Part shown: positions 1-9,858 of the stretch, in pieces
How the letters are laid out: the number at the start of each line of letters is the position of its first letter
Numbering within the stretch: position 1 is the first letter of the stretch
Program-made: the position numbers and the translations under genes
Notes under the pieces: model-generated
Database searches by the model: none
What the model saw: only the letters and a program-made list of their open reading frames with translations
What the model was told of the DNA's origin: nothing
Source: Buttiauxella agrestis ATCC 33320
GTDB lineage: Bacteria > Pseudomonadota > Gammaproteobacteria > Enterobacterales > Enterobacteriaceae
Direction: 5' to 3'
DNA: 64,000 nt
NCBI GenBank assembly: GCA_024169445.1
Contig: JALKFA010000001.1
Span: 1,674,001 to 1,738,000, forward strand

Positions 1-43
1 GCGATTATGAGTCGCCTGCTCTAACCAACTGAGCTAAGGGGCC
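1..43 (-). tRNA. ileX: tRNA-Ile (CAU anticodon), partial
   Basis: The minus strand reads GGCCCCTTAGCTCAGTTGG and continues through the D-arm to an anticodon loop with CAT at 7–9. This matches the minor isoleucine tRNA whose CAU anticodon is modified to lysidine and reads AUA. The 3' part (variable loop, T-arm, acceptor end) lies outside the window. It points away from rpoD, in the same direction as that gene and about 185 bp beyond its stop. E. coli also has ileX here, but with mug between the two. Confidence 0.85.
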
Positions 44-183
44 GTGGCGCAGGATTATAATGTAACTCTGGGCTGCAATCCAGTGATTGCGTGACATCTG
101 CCGATTTTATAATCAAAGCCTAATCAAACTCTTATATTTCCCGCTTCTGATATTTTGCTCAGCTATTGTTAGCGGGCAGAAAT

Positions 184-208
184 AAAAAAGCCCTCGCGAT
201 GGAGGGCT
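184..208 (-). terminator. rpoD intrinsic terminator
   Basis: On the minus strand the hairpin AGCCCTCCATCGCGAGGGCT (189–208) is followed directly by a U-run (184–189 as A on the plus strand). It lies 20 bp past the rpoD stop and would end the rpsU-dnaG-rpoD transcript before ileX. Confidence 0.85.
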
Positions 209-227
209 CTTGAGAAGGGCGATGTGA

Positions 228-2066
228 TTAGTCGTCCAGGAAGCTACGCAGTACTTCAGAGCGGCTTGGGTGACGCAGTTTGCGCAGTGCCTTCGCTTCG
301 ATCTGACGGATACGTTCGCGGGTAACGTCGAACTGTTTGCCCACTTCTTCCAGCGTGTGGTCGGTATTCATGTCGATACCGAAACGCATACGCAGAACTT
401 TCGCTTCACGCGCTGTCAGGCCCGCCAGAACGTCGTGAGTTGCGTTACGCAGGCTTTCAGACGTTGCAGAGTCCAGTGGCAGCTCGAGGGTGGTATCCTC
501 GATGAAATCACCCAGATGCGAATCTTCATCGTCGCCGATTGGCGTTTCCATGGAGATAGGTTCTTTGGCGATCTTCAGCACTTTACGGATTTTGTCTTCC
601 GGCATTAACATGCGTTCAGCCAGTTCTTCCGGCGTTGGCTCACGACCCATCTCTTGCAGCATCTGGCGCGAAATACGGTTGAGTTTGTTGATAGTCTCAA
701 TCATATGCACCGGAATACGGATGGTACGCGCCTGGTCAGCGATAGAGCGAGTGATAGCCTGGCGAATCCACCATGTGGCGTAAGTCGAGAACTTATAACC
801 ACGGCGGTATTCAAACTTATCAACCGCTTTCATCAGGCCGATGTTACCTTCCTGAATCAAGTCGAGGAATTGCAGACCACGGTTGGTGTATTTCTTGGCG
901 ATCGAAATAACCAGACGTAAGTTTGCTTCCACCATCTCTTTCTTCGCACGACGAGCTTTCGCTTCACCGATGGACATACGACGGTTAATGTCTTTAACCT
1001 GCTCGATAGTCAGGCCGGTTTCTTCTTCAATCTGTTGCAGTTTCTGCAAGCTGCGATGAACGTCGTCAGCAACGTCATGCAGTTTTTCAGACCACGGCTT
1101 GTTCATTGCGATAGCGGCTTTGAACCAGGTTTCGCTGGTTTCGTTGCCGGTGAACAGTGTGATGAAGTTTTTCTTCGGCATTTTGCACTGTTCAACACAC
1201 AATCTCATGATCAGACGTTCTTGCGTACGAACGCGGTCCATCATGACACGCATGCTGTTTACCAGGTAATCGAATTGCTTCGGTACCAGGCGGAACTGTT
1301 TGAAGACTTCAGACAATTGCAAGATTTCAGCGGCAGAGTCTGCGTGAGCACGGCCTTTCGCTTTAATCGTGTCGCGAGTTCTTTCGTACTGCGTGCGCAG
1401 TTCGCCAAATTTCTCACGAGCGAGTTCAGGGTCGATGCTGTTGTCATCGTCCGCGTCGTCGTCGTCGTCTTCCTCATCGTCACTGTCACTGTTTTCTTCG
1501 GTGGTCAGTTCAGAGCCAATGTGAGTGGCGGTAGGGGCAAGGTCTTCTTCTGCATTCGGGTCAACAAATCCGGTGATCAAATCAGACAGACGTGCTTCTT
1601 CTGCTTCGACGCGGTCATACTGCTCAAGCAGATAAGTGATCGCTTCCGGGTATTCGGCAACGGAGCACTGCACCTGGTTGATACCGTCTTCGATACGCTT
1701 AGCGATATCGATTTCACCCTCACGGGTTAACAGCTCAACGGTACCCATTTCACGCATGTACATGCGAACCGGGTCAGTAGTACGCCCGATTTCGGATTCA
1801 ACGCTGGACAGAACCTGTGCAGCAGCTTCTTCCGCATCTTCGTCTGTGTTGTTTGAGTTTTCAGCAAGCAACAGGTCATCGGCGTCAGGTGCTTCTTCCA
1901 TCACCTGAATGCCCATGTCATTGATCATTTGGATGATGTCTTCGATCTGATCAGAGTCGACGATATCTTCCGGCAGATGGTCATTGACCTCGGCATAGGT
2001 CAGATAGCCTTGCTCCTTGCCCTTGGTAACAAGAAGTTTAAGCTGTGACTGCGGGTTTTGCTCCAT
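228..2066 (-). CDS. rpoD: RNA polymerase primary sigma factor (sigma-70)
   Basis: 612 residues, about the E. coli RpoD length of 613. It is the housekeeping sigma factor that directs core RNA polymerase to -10/-35 promoters. Visible parts in order: region 1.1 starting [10 protein letters not shown], a very acidic spacer rich in Asp/Glu near residues 190–210, regions 2.1–2.4 including [20 protein letters not shown] and [11 protein letters not shown], and region 4.2 with the helix-turn-helix [17 protein letters not shown], ending SFLDD. The open frame extends 43 codons upstream of the chosen ATG, but the family begins at MEQNPQ. It is the last gene of the rpsU-dnaG-rpoD operon. Confidence 0.97.
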   Translation of the reverse strand: MEQNPQSQLKLLVTKGKEQGYLTYAEVNDHLPEDIVDSDQIEDIIQMINDMGIQVMEEAPDADDLLLAENSNNTDEDAEEAAAQVLSSVESEIGRTTDPVRMYMREMGTVELLTREGEIDIAKRIEDGINQVQCSVAEYPEAITYLLEQYDRVEAEEARLSDLITGFVDPNAEEDLAPTATHIGSELTTEENSDSDDEEDDDDDADDDNSIDPELAREKFGELRTQYERTRDTIKAKGRAHADSAAEILQLSEVFKQFRLVPKQFDYLVNSMRVMMDRVRTQERLIMRLCVEQCKMPKKNFITLFTGNETSETWFKAAIAMNKPWSEKLHDVADDVHRSLQKLQQIEEETGLTIEQVKDINRRMSIGEAKARRAKKEMVEANLRLVISIAKKYTNRGLQFLDLIQEGNIGLMKAVDKFEYRRGYKFSTYATWWIRQAITRSIADQARTIRIPVHMIETINKLNRISRQMLQEMGREPTPEELAERMLMPEDKIRKVLKIAKEPISMETPIGDDEDSHLGDFIEDTTLELPLDSATSESLRNATHDVLAGLTAREAKVLRMRFGIDMNTDHTLEEVGKQFDVTRERIRQIEAKALRKLRHPSRSEVLRSFLDD

Positions 2067-2220
2067 AAGACGGTATCCACACTTCAGTATTAGGGTTGGT
2101 GTCGGTCGGCGAAACCGCCAACAATAACGTAACGAGGGCTGACTTATTTTATTGCCGCTGCCCATCCTTGCGGCGTTCGGGTTTGACCCGATCAATGTTC
2201 GGCAGTTAAGCCGATAATAA

Positions 2221-3966
2221 TTACTTTTTCGCGCGTGATTCTGTTATCACACGGACTTCCTCACGCTCCGCAGGCGTTAGCCCTGTAGTTCTGGAACGTG
2301 CCATCAATTCTTCAAACCTCAATTCCAGCACTGAATCAAACATGTGTTCGAGTGCGTCGTTGAATGTTTTTTCTGCAATGTCCTTATCTGCTATATCGTC
2401 CCATGAAGAGAGTTTTTCAAGGGTGGCGGCTTCTTCTGTACCGCGATATAGCTCTAAAAGCTGCCCGGTGGTTAAACCCGGTTGTGCCAGACAGGTGTTC
2501 ACCAAATTGATAAACAGTGTCAGCCCTGGCAACTTAGCCTGCTCCAGACCGTTTAGCGGTGGCACATTCGGTGCCAGCTCTGGATTCTGCACCAGCAGTC
2601 CTATCAGTATACGCATGGTTGTGCGTTTTAGCTGTGGGGCTGGGCGCGGCGTGCTGTTTTCCGCAAGCTTTGGCATCAATTTTTCAAGCTGGCTATCGTC
2701 CAGAATGCCCAGTTTGTTACCCAGCTCCTGGCGCAGATAAATGCGCAAAGTTTCACCAGGTACCTGACTAATCAGGGGTAATGCAAGAGTACTCAGTCGC
2801 GCTCGGCCATCCGGTGAGCTCAAATCGACCTGCGGCATCAGGCTGTTAAAAAGAAACGTAGAAAGCGGCTGAGCATGTTCCATGCGCGCTTCAAATGCTT
2901 CTTTGCCTTCTTTGCGCACCAGCGTGTCGGGGTCTTCACCGTCAGGCAGGAACATAAAGCGCAACTGACGGCCGTCCGTCATATAAGGTAGTGCAGTTTC
3001 CAGAGCACGCCATGCGGCATCTCGCCCTGCGCGATCCCCGTCATAACAACAGACAACGGTATCAGTCACCCGGAACAGCAACTGGATATGGTCGGCAGTG
3101 GTTGAGGTGCCCAGTGAGGCAACGGCGTAAGAAATACCGTATTGCGCCAACGCCACCACATCCATGTAGCCTTCCACAACTAACAAACGTGCGGGTTCGG
3201 GCTGGCTCTGTTGAGCTTCATACAGGCCATACAACTGGCGGCCTTTATGGAAAATATCGGTTTCCGGGGAGTTCAGGTACTTCGGCAGGGCATCGCCCAG
3301 CACTCGGCCACCAAAACCAATTACCCGGCCTCGCTTGTCGCGGATGGGGAACATTACCCTTTCGCGGAAGCGGTCGTAACTACGTCCCTGATCGTTAGTG
3401 ACCAACATACCCGCATCCGTCAGTGCTTGACGGTTTTCGGTATTACCACCAAAACGTTTTAAAACGTTATCCCAACCGGGAGGGGCGTAGCCGATGGCGA
3501 AATGTTGAATAACTTCGGAGCTTAAACCGCGCTGTGCCAGATACTGACGAGCAGGTTCAGCCGATTGTTGAGCCAGGGATTGTTGATAAAAGGCGTTTAA
3601 GCCATCCATTAATTGATAAAGACTTTGCCGTTGATGACGCTCAATCTGGCTCGGTCCGCTACCTGCTTCGTAAGGCACTTCAAGATTGTGCATTGCCGAC
3701 AGTTCTTCAACGCTTTCGACAAACTCAAGCTTGTCATAGTTCATTAAAAAATCGATGGCGTTGCCATGTGCCCCACAGCCGAAGCAATGGTAAAACTGTT
3801 TTTCACCGTTTACGGTGAAAGAGGGGGTTTTTTCGTTATGGAACGGACAGCACGCATGATAGTTCTTGCCCTGCTTTTTGAGCTTAACACGGGCATCAAT
3901 CAGATCGATGATGTCGGTGCGAGCCAGCAAGTCATTGATGAATACACGTGGAATTCGTCCAGCCAT
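2221..3966 (-). CDS. dnaG: DNA primase
   Basis: 581 residues, the same length as E. coli DnaG. It makes the RNA primers for leading- and lagging-strand DNA synthesis at the replication fork. The N-terminal zinc-binding domain has C40, H43, C61 and C64 ([12 protein letters not shown] and CFGCGAHG). The TOPRIM catalytic core shows [13 protein letters not shown] and [12 protein letters not shown] with the metal-binding acidic residues. The C-terminal third is the DnaB-binding domain. The start is [14 protein letters not shown]; ten further in-frame codons upstream are not expected to be translated. It is the middle gene of the macromolecular synthesis operon, 154 bp before rpoD and behind a terminator that lowers its expression relative to rpsU. 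Confidence 0.97.
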   Translation of the reverse strand: MAGRIPRVFINDLLARTDIIDLIDARVKLKKQGKNYHACCPFHNEKTPSFTVNGEKQFYHCFGCGAHGNAIDFLMNYDKLEFVESVEELSAMHNLEVPYEAGSGPSQIERHQRQSLYQLMDGLNAFYQQSLAQQSAEPARQYLAQRGLSSEVIQHFAIGYAPPGWDNVLKRFGGNTENRQALTDAGMLVTNDQGRSYDRFRERVMFPIRDKRGRVIGFGGRVLGDALPKYLNSPETDIFHKGRQLYGLYEAQQSQPEPARLLVVEGYMDVVALAQYGISYAVASLGTSTTADHIQLLFRVTDTVVCCYDGDRAGRDAAWRALETALPYMTDGRQLRFMFLPDGEDPDTLVRKEGKEAFEARMEHAQPLSTFLFNSLMPQVDLSSPDGRARLSTLALPLISQVPGETLRIYLRQELGNKLGILDDSQLEKLMPKLAENSTPRPAPQLKRTTMRILIGLLVQNPELAPNVPPLNGLEQAKLPGLTLFINLVNTCLAQPGLTTGQLLELYRGTEEAATLEKLSSWDDIADKDIAEKTFNDALEHMFDSVLELRFEELMARSRTTGLTPAEREEVRVITESRAKK

Positions 3967-4050
3967 AGGCCCCGTTTGGTACTCGCTTTCTTTCAATATT
4001 GCGATAAAACCGCGACATGAAAGAGCAGGAAGTATGTCAGTTCATGAACG

Positions 4051-4084
4051 AAAATAAGCCGCGCATTCCTTTCGGAAGCACGGC
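4051..4084 (-). terminator. rpsU–dnaG intercistronic terminator
   Basis: The minus strand has a GC-rich hairpin, GCCGTGCTTCC-GAAA-GGAATGCGCGGC (4058–4084), followed by TTATTTT. This is the position of the known internal terminator of the rpsU-dnaG-rpoD operon, which keeps primase levels far below those of S21. Confidence 0.8.
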
Positions 4085-4132
4085 CTTTACAACTACTACT
4101 AGTCTGTTTTGGAGGATTGAGCCTCCAGAAAA

Positions 4133-4354
<222 letters not shown>

Positions 4355-4595
4355 TCACCTTTGATAAATTCGGTTTGCCGCTGACTTAGGCGTCAGCTAT
4401 TTCAAAATGGTGCGGAATTTTACTGCAACTACTGCTGCTTTGTAAAGCACCGGACAACCAGAAACCTGGCTTTTAAGGCCGGAATCTTCCAGGGGTGCGG
4501 ATTATACACCACCGTCGGCCAATAGGTGAGCATTGTTTTACAATAAGCCCCCATGAGCTTAAACTTCGCGCCAAGACTTTGAGGTAGAGACCGCC

Positions 4596-5609
4596 ATGCG
4601 AGTACTGGGTATAGAGACTTCCTGTGATGAAACCGGCATCGCCATTTATGACGATGAAAAAGGGTTATTAGCTAATCAATTGTATAGTCAGGTGAAACTG
4701 CACGCTGACTATGGCGGCGTGGTGCCGGAGCTTGCTTCCCGCGACCATGTTCGCAAAACAGTGCCATTGATTCAGGCAGCATTAAAAGAAGCAGGATTAA
4801 CCGCAAAAGATATTGACGGTGTCGCCTATACCGCAGGGCCTGGTTTGGTCGGTGCGTTGTTAGTCGGCGCAACAATTGGTCGCTCGCTGGCGTTTGCCTG
4901 GGATGTTCCTGCTGTGCCGGTTCATCATATGGAAGGGCATTTATTAGCGCCGATGCTGGAAGAAAATCCACCTGAGTTCCCGTTTGTCGCCCTGCTGGTT
5001 TCCGGCGGTCATACACAATTGATTAGCGTGACGGGAATTGGGCAATATGAGCTTTTAGGTGAGTCTATTGATGATGCTGCCGGTGAAGCCTTTGATAAGA
5101 CTGCCAAACTATTGGGGCTGGATTATCCTGGCGGCCCAATGCTGTCAAAAATGGCATCACAAGGCACTGCGGGGCGCTTTACTTTCCCACGCCCGATGAC
5201 TGACCGCCCAGGTCTTGATTTCAGCTTCTCCGGCCTGAAAACGTTCGCGGCGAACACTATTCGCGCCAATGAAGCCGATCCACAAACCCGTGCAGATATC
5301 GCTCGCGCATTTGAAGATGCGGTTGTCGATACGCTGGCGATTAAGTGTAAACGTGCGTTGGATCATACTGGCTTTAAACGCCTGGTAATGGCTGGTGGCG
5401 TCAGTGCAAACCGTACTCTGCGTACGCGTATGGAAGAAATGATGGCAAAACGCCGTGGGGAAGTGTTCTACGCGCGCCCAGAATTTTGTACTGATAACGG
5501 CGCGATGATTGCTTATGCTGGCATGATTCGTTTGAAAGCCGGAACAGCGGGTGAATTGAGCGTGACTGTGCGCCCTCGTTGGCCGTTGGCTGAGTTACCT
5601 GCTGCGTGA
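4596..5609 (+). CDS. tsaD: tRNA N6-adenosine threonylcarbamoyltransferase
   Basis: 337 residues, the same as E. coli TsaD (YgjD/Gcp). With TsaB, TsaC and TsaE it transfers the threonylcarbamoyl group to A37 of ANN-decoding tRNAs in the cytoplasm. The ASKHA fold is seen from the start ([13 protein letters not shown]). The metal-binding HMEGH motif gives H111 and H115, and the C-terminal [12 protein letters not shown] supplies the third metal ligand Asp. It is divergent from rpsU. In E. coli the ttdRABT tartrate genes lie between tsaD and plsY; here the two are neighbours sharing one terminator. Confidence 0.97.
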   Translation: MRVLGIETSCDETGIAIYDDEKGLLANQLYSQVKLHADYGGVVPELASRDHVRKTVPLIQAALKEAGLTAKDIDGVAYTAGPGLVGALLVGATIGRSLAFAWDVPAVPVHHMEGHLLAPMLEENPPEFPFVALLVSGGHTQLISVTGIGQYELLGESIDDAAGEAFDKTAKLLGLDYPGGPMLSKMASQGTAGRFTFPRPMTDRPGLDFSFSGLKTFAANTIRANEADPQTRADIARAFEDAVVDTLAIKCKRALDHTGFKRLVMAGGVSANRTLRTRMEEMMAKRRGEVFYARPEFCTDNGAMIAYAGMIRLKAGTAGELSVTVRPRWPLAELPAA

Positions 5610-5632
5610 AGGTTCACCAGAATCATTAGAAG

Positions 5633-5658
5633 GGAGTGAGAATTCACTCCTTTTTTTT
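5633..5658 (+). terminator. tsaD terminator, overlapping the plsY stop
   Basis: Hairpin GGAGTGA-GAAT-TCACTCC (5633–5650) followed by eight T residues. It ends the plus-strand tsaD transcript. The last codons of the convergent plsY (stop at 5644–5646) fall within the hairpin. Confidence 0.85.
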
Positions 5659-6261
5659 GTCTTTATTTCTGCGCAGTTTCTTCCAGATTTTGGTTTCCTG
5701 CCCACGCCATAAACGCTGAATGTTGTCGTGGTGGCGCATCAAAATCAGGCACGACAGCATGGCAACCGGGAAGGTAAATTGCGGTTTGAACCACCAGACA
5801 TAGAACGGCGCAATCAGAGCGCTGATAATCGCCCCTAAAGACGAATAACCGCTCAGTAATACGCTCAACAGCCAGGTTCCCGCCATTACGCCGGTTAAAT
5901 CCCAGCCGATGGGAGCGATAGCACCAAAAGCCGTCGCAACGCCTTTACCGCCGTGGAAATTGAAGAATACAGGCCAGATATGCCCGATACAGGCTGCGAT
6001 AGCGATAAGCCCCAGCCAGAACGGTGTCACGCCTAGTGCGTAAGCCGCCCAGACGGGTAGCATTCCTTTAAGAACATCAAAAATCAGTACCGCTACGGCA
6101 GCGCCTTTGCCGCCAATGCGTAAGACATTGGTTGCTCCAGGATTGCCAGAACCGTTTTGTCGTGGATCAGGAAGACCGGCAACTCGGCAAACCAGGATGG
6201 CGCTAGAAATTGAGCCGCAAAGATACGCAAGCAGGATCATGACTGGCGCGATTGCACTCAT
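5644..6261 (-). CDS. plsY: glycerol-3-phosphate acyltransferase PlsY
   Basis: 205 residues, the same as E. coli PlsY (YgiH). It is an inner-membrane enzyme that acylates glycerol-3-phosphate from acyl-phosphate, the first step of phospholipid synthesis. About five membrane segments are visible. The conserved cytoplasmic loops carry GSGNPGATN and [11 protein letters not shown], the family's substrate-binding motifs, with a basic C-terminus [12 protein letters not shown]. It is convergent with tsaD and divergent from folB. Confidence 0.95.
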   Translation of the reverse strand: MSAIAPVMILLAYLCGSISSAILVCRVAGLPDPRQNGSGNPGATNVLRIGGKGAAVAVLIFDVLKGMLPVWAAYALGVTPFWLGLIAIAACIGHIWPVFFNFHGGKGVATAFGAIAPIGWDLTGVMAGTWLLSVLLSGYSSLGAIISALIAPFYVWWFKPQFTFPVAMLSCLILMRHHDNIQRLWRGQETKIWKKLRRNKDKKKE

Positions 6262-6368
6262 AACGCTGTTCCATTTTGAAAGTGTCGTTGTATTCTCTGC
6301 ATCTGTGGATAATACGCATATTTCGCCGGAAGTGGTATCTGGCGTGACTAAAAACCGGGCAGGGCGTG

Positions 6369-6737
6369 ATGGATATTGTATTTATAGAGCAACTCACTGT
6401 AATCACCACAATTGGTGTTTACGACTGGGAACAAACGATCTCACAGAAACTGGTCTTCGATATCGAAATGGCATGGGATAACCGCCAGGCTGCCAGCAGT
6501 GACGACGTAAAAGATTGTTTAAGCTATGCCGATGTCAGCGATGCAGTCATCAGCCATGTTTCGGGTGGCCGTTTTGCATTGGTTGAACGCGTGGCTGAAG
6601 AGGTTGCACAACTGCTACTCACTCGCTTTAACTCGCCGTGGGTACGTTTAAAAGTCAGTAAACCAGGTGCGGTTGCGCAGGCCGCCAATGTTGGTGTAGT
6701 TATCGAACGTGGCATTAATCTTAAATTAAGTCATTAG
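6369..6737 (+). CDS. folB: dihydroneopterin aldolase
   Basis: 122 residues as in E. coli FolB. It converts 7,8-dihydroneopterin to 6-hydroxymethyl-dihydropterin plus glycolaldehyde in folate synthesis and also epimerises it. The tunnelling-fold protein begins [20 protein letters not shown], with the conserved Tyr in SYADVSDAV and the active-site Lys in [15 protein letters not shown] lies one codon upstream, but ATG at 6369 is the family start. It is divergent from plsY, with uppP downstream behind a hairpin. Confidence 0.95.
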   Translation: MDIVFIEQLTVITTIGVYDWEQTISQKLVFDIEMAWDNRQAASSDDVKDCLSYADVSDAVISHVSGGRFALVERVAEEVAQLLLTRFNSPWVRLKVSKPGAVAQAANVGVVIERGINLKLSH

Positions 6738-6791
6738 GTTCATATTGGCTAAACCAAACAGGCGTAGCTTAGTCAAAACTGTCATCTTTTC

Positions 6792-6812
6792 GCGGCAGAC
6801 GCCGCTTTTTTT
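6792..6812 (+). terminator. hairpin with T-run between folB and uppP
   Basis: GCGGC-AGAC-GCCGC followed by seven T residues, 55 bp after folB and 30 bp before uppP. It has the full form of an intrinsic terminator. Because it is so close to the uppP start it could also act as an attenuator of read-through. Confidence 0.8.
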
Positions 6813-6841
6813 CTGTGTGTTTTGGGGTTAGAGGATTTTTA

Positions 6842-7660
6842 ATGAGCGATCTGCACTCGTTAGTTATTGCTGCAATTCTTGGGGTTGTCGAAGGGGTAAC
6901 GGAGTTTTTACCCGTCTCATCCACCGGTCATATGATTATTGTTGGTCACCTTCTGGGATTTGAAGGTGACACGGCGAAAACGTTTGAAGTCGTTATCCAG
7001 TTAGGTTCGATTCTGGCGGTTGTGGTGATGTTCTGGCGCCGTCTGTTTGGGCTTATCGGTATCCACTTTGGTCGCCAACCTCACGAAGGTACCGGAACCG
7101 GGCGTTTAACGCTGATTCACATTCTGCTGGGCATGGTGCCTGCAGTAGCGTTGGGGCTGGTTTTCCATGACATGATCAAGTCGCTATTTAACCCGGTAAA
7201 CGTCATGTATGCGCTGGTGGTTGGTGGTGTGCTACTGATTGCCGCTGAGATGTTCAAACCGAAGGTTCCGCGTGCCGAAGGTGTGGATGACATTACTTAT
7301 CGTCAGGCTTTTGCGATTGGTTGTTTCCAATGCTTGGCGCTGTGGCCGGGCTTCTCGCGCTCAGGCGCCACGATTTCAGGTGGTATGTTAATGGGCATCA
7401 GCCGTTATGCAGCCTCTGAGTTCTCGTTCCTGCTGGCGGTGCCAATGATGATGGGTGCGACCGTGCTGGATGTTTATAAGAGCATCGGTTTCTTAACCAT
7501 GGCTGATTTGCCAATGTTTGCCGTTGGTTTTATGACAGCATTTATAGTTGCGTTGATTGCCATTAAAACGTTCCTGCAACTGATTAAACGTATTTCGTTC
7601 ATTCCGTTCGCAATTTATCGATTTGCGGTCGCAGCAGTGGTTTATTTCGTATTCTTCTAA
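6842..7660 (+). CDS. uppP: undecaprenyl-diphosphatase
   Basis: 272 residues, one fewer than E. coli UppP (BacA). This integral membrane phosphatase recycles undecaprenyl pyrophosphate to the monophosphate carrier for peptidoglycan and O-antigen synthesis; excess gives bacitracin resistance. It shows the two family motifs, [14 protein letters not shown] near the N-terminus and [13 protein letters not shown] in the middle, and about eight membrane helices. The start MSDLHSL is preceded by a GAGG-type ribosome binding site; an in-frame extension nine codons upstream is ignored. It is the last backbone gene before the carbohydrate island. Confidence 0.96.
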   Translation: MSDLHSLVIAAILGVVEGVTEFLPVSSTGHMIIVGHLLGFEGDTAKTFEVVIQLGSILAVVVMFWRRLFGLIGIHFGRQPHEGTGTGRLTLIHILLGMVPAVALGLVFHDMIKSLFNPVNVMYALVVGGVLLIAAEMFKPKVPRAEGVDDITYRQAFAIGCFQCLALWPGFSRSGATISGGMLMGISRYAASEFSFLLAVPMMMGATVLDVYKSIGFLTMADLPMFAVGFMTAFIVALIAIKTFLQLIKRISFIPFAIYRFAVAAVVYFVFF

Positions 7661-7680
7661 TATTAACCACTAATAACAAA

Positions 7681-7707
7681 AGCCACTTTAATTAAGTGGC
7701 TTTTTTA
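7681..7707 (+). terminator. uppP terminator
   Basis: Perfect hairpin AGCCACTT-TAATT-AAGTGGCT (7681–7701) running into a T-rich tail. It isolates the downstream island from uppP transcription. Confidence 0.9.
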
Positions 7708-7738
7708 TTCCAAATATTTGGTTGATTAGAATAACGGG

Positions 7739-7784
7739 AATTGTGCGAGCAATCACATTTACTCCACAGGTTAATGACTATTAT
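7739..7784 (+). promoter_or_regulatory. probable CRP-dependent promoter of the sugar island
   Basis: TGTGC-GAGCAA-TCACA at 7742–7757 matches the CRP consensus TGTGA-N6-TCACA in nine of ten conserved positions and is flanked by AAT and TTT. A -10-like TATTAT sits at 7779–7784. A start near 7791 would put the CRP site about 41.5 bp upstream, the class II geometry. No good -35 is seen, as is usual for such promoters. It faces the PTS genes. Confidence 0.6.
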
Positions 7785-8253
7785 CATGCGCTCAAGACTG
7801 GAGGAAATATGTACGTCATAGTCCACCGATTAATCAGTTACTGCTTTTACTGCCTGCTGGGGAAATTCAGCAGCGTGAAGTCATTGCTGAGTGGACTTTG
7901 CTGTTTCAACTCCGTTCAATCACTTAGTGTTGCCGAAGAATACCCGCAGGAAAATAACGAAGATGAGTTTTCTGGCGGCTGGTCACGCTTGTGGGATTGT
8001 GCTGGCGAGAGCCTGTTTACCTTATCCAAACGCCCACAAACCCCACTCGTTTCCAACACTGTAAATACCACTATTCAGGCCCAACTAGTGGCGCAACTTC
8101 GCCATGAACTGGCATTTAGCTACACCACTCGCAGTGCGCACCAGTTGCTGGTGTGCCACCGTTTGAGTGGCGAGTCCGATGCGAATTCAGATTCACATAA
8201 CAGACTGTTTTACTGCTTAAAAAGCACAATGCGCCTTATCGCCATTGTGCTTT
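7774..8253 (+). pseudogene. unrecognised leader ORF or frameshifted gene remnant before the PTS genes
   Basis: One frame is open from 7722 to 8312, and within it an ATG at 7809 has a GGAGG site just upstream (7800–7804). Read that way it gives a Cys-rich start (MYVIVHRLISYCFYC) and runs 19 bp into the EIIB gene. The most gene-like stretches lie in different frames: a short piece from ATG 7774, then a second frame around 7835–7918 (LLLLLPAGEIQQREV), then the first frame again from about 7920 (VAEEYPQENNEDEF to HQLLVCHRLSGES). That pattern suggests a gene broken by two or three single-base changes and ending near the hairpin at 8221. I do not recognise the product. It might once have encoded the island's missing regulator, but nothing seen proves this. 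Confidence 0.35.
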
Positions 8254-8257
8254 TTTT
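8221..8257 (+). terminator. strong terminator/attenuator just before the EIIB gene
   Basis: Hairpin AAAGCACAATG … CATTGTGCTTT (8221–8231 and 8243–8253) with a T-run of seven. It lies 40 bp upstream of the EIIB start. It either ends the upstream remnant's transcript or attenuates transcription into the PTS genes. Confidence 0.8.
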
Positions 8258-8293
8258 ATTGTCTGTACCCGCCCATCTGAGAGAGGAATCACT

Positions 8294-8608
8294 ATGTACA
8301 TCGTTTGTGTAGCTGCATGTCCGACTGGCGTTGCTCATACCTTCATGGCCGCCGAAGCTCTGGAAATCACTGGCAAAAGCCGTGGGCACGAAATTAAAGT
8401 CGAAACCCAGGGCAGTATGGGGTCGGAAAATGAAATTACCGCGGAGGATCTGGCGCGTGCCGATGGTGTAATCATCGCCGCTGATGTGGCCATTAACAAC
8501 AAAGAGCGCTTCGATGGCATGCTAAAGCTGGAATGCAGCGTGGCAGACCCGATTAAGTTTGGTGACGCCGTCTTTGATGCCATTGAGCAGGAGATCAATA
8601 ATGGCTAA
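8294..8608 (+). CDS. PTS fructose-family EIIB component
   Basis: 104 residues, the size of a free-standing fructose-type EIIB. The phosphorylated Cys is C9 in AACPTGVAHTFMAAEAL, the characteristic Fru-family EIIB signature. It would take phosphate from an EIIA domain and pass it to the sugar bound by the membrane EIIC next door. The start ATG has AGAGGA upstream. Its stop overlaps the EIIC start by 8 bp, so the two are translationally coupled. The needed EIIA is the C-terminal domain of the fusion at 12460–14940. It resembles the FrwB/FryB class of E. coli; the substrate is unknown. Confidence 0.88.
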   Translation: MYIVCVAACPTGVAHTFMAAEALEITGKSRGHEIKVETQGSMGSENEITAEDLARADGVIIAADVAINNKERFDGMLKLECSVADPIKFGDAVFDAIEQEINNG

Positions 8609-9722
8609 ATTTCAGGGTGGCGGGGTGAAATCCTCTACCGGGACGGAGGTGAAAAACGCCATTATGACCGGTGTGTCATACATGCTGCCGTTTGTCATTG
8701 CCGGTGCCGTCATTATGGGTATCGCCCGTATTGGTGCATCGATGTATGGCATTGATAACATTTGGGATGCCAGCCACGAACAGGCCGCAAGCCTGGTGGT
8801 GCAGATGCTGCATAAGTTCGATGGTTTTGGCGGCCTGGCGTTGTCATTAATGCTGCCGATTGTGGCAGGTTACATCAGCTTTGCGATTGCCAATAAACCG
8901 GGGATTGCACCAGGTATGGTCGGCGGCCTGTTAGCCAGCAACCTCGGCACCGGCTTTCTTGGTGCGCTGGCGGCGGGTTTTGTCGCCGGTTACGTGGTCC
9001 GCTTGCTGACCGCAAAAATAAAACTGCCACGCTCGCTGGCCTCTGCTGGGCCGATTTTCATTCTCCCCGTTGGCGGCACGCTGCTGACCTGCATCATTAT
9101 GGCGTTTGTGATTGGCACGCCACTGGCGGCACTCAATCGCGGTATGGAAGCGTGGCTGCTGGCGATGTCCGGCACTAACAAAATTATTCTGGCCGCAGTG
9201 GTCGGTGGCATGGTGGGCTTTGACCTTGGCGGCCCGGTCAATAAAGCCGCAGTTACCACCGCAATGGCACTGCTGGCCTCGGGGATTTACGACCCCAACA
9301 CCGCGGCACAAGTGGCGATAATTATCCCGCCGATTGGCCTTGGCGTCGCAACTCTTATCTGGAAGCATCGCTTCCCAGAATCTCTGCAAGAAGCGGGCAA
9401 AGCCTCAACGTTAATGGGCTTGATTGGTGTTTCAGAAGGGGCGATCCCCTTCGCCTTAGCCAATCCAAAGATCATCATTATCAACGTGGTCGGTACAGCG
9501 ACAGGGGCGGCGATGGCGGTTGGTTTAGGGGCGGTAAACCATGCGCCAATTTCCGGATTTTACGGTTGGTTAGCCGTTGATGGCTGGCCGGTTTACATCC
9601 TGTCTATTGCCGTAGGTTCAGCAATTGTCGCAATGGGTTCGCTGCTGGTGTTCAGTCAGTCGACACCTTCGGGCAATAAAGTAGAAAAAGCAGCTGCACC
9701 TAAATTTAAAGTGAGCCGTTAG
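8601..9722 (+). CDS. PTS fructose-family EIIC permease
   Basis: 373 residues with about nine hydrophobic segments, as expected for an inner-membrane EIIC of the fructose family (compare FrwC/FryC and the C domain of MngA). Visible features are TEVKNAIMTGVSYMLPFVIAGA at the start (first membrane helix from about residue 22), FDLGGPVNKAA, and GVSEGAIPFALANP in the second half, the latter two being conserved in Fru-type EIIC. The ATG at 8601 overlaps the end of the EIIB gene; longer in-frame starts fall inside EIIB and are rejected. A 136-bp gap separates it from the mannosidase. Confidence 0.88.
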   Translation: MAKFQGGGVKSSTGTEVKNAIMTGVSYMLPFVIAGAVIMGIARIGASMYGIDNIWDASHEQAASLVVQMLHKFDGFGGLALSLMLPIVAGYISFAIANKPGIAPGMVGGLLASNLGTGFLGALAAGFVAGYVVRLLTAKIKLPRSLASAGPIFILPVGGTLLTCIIMAFVIGTPLAALNRGMEAWLLAMSGTNKIILAAVVGGMVGFDLGGPVNKAAVTTAMALLASGIYDPNTAAQVAIIIPPIGLGVATLIWKHRFPESLQEAGKASTLMGLIGVSEGAIPFALANPKIIIINVVGTATGAAMAVGLGAVNHAPISGFYGWLAVDGWPVYILSIAVGSAIVAMGSLLVFSQSTPSGNKVEKAAAPKFKVSR

Positions 9723-9766
9723 ACTTTTATTTAATGGTTTGCTGATAGCGCAGTAATAAATATCAA

Positions 9767-9784
9767 TGAGACTCATCAGTCTCA
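9767..9784. repeat. short inverted repeat upstream of the first mannosidase gene
   Basis: TGAGAC-TCATCA-GTCTCA, a perfect 6-bp inverted repeat with a 6-bp spacer, 75 bp before the GH38 start in the 136-bp gap after EIIC. There is no T-run, so it is not a terminator. It could be an operator or an RNA hairpin. Confidence 0.4.
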
Positions 9785-9858
9785 GGGTTTCCTGTATTTA
9801 AAATAAAGTCATGGCAGCTGGGTTAAATATGCAGTCATTGTCATGATGAGGTTGAAAT

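Noticed and set aside
1035-1730. 231-codon plus-strand ORF opposite rpoD
   Set aside because: It is antisense to a fully conserved gene, with a composition mirroring rpoD codons and no ribosome binding site.
7722-7808. TTG start of the long frame upstream of the PTS genes
   Set aside because: It lies upstream of the CRP site and -10 element and would put the promoter inside the coding region; the ATG at 7809 has a better ribosome binding site.
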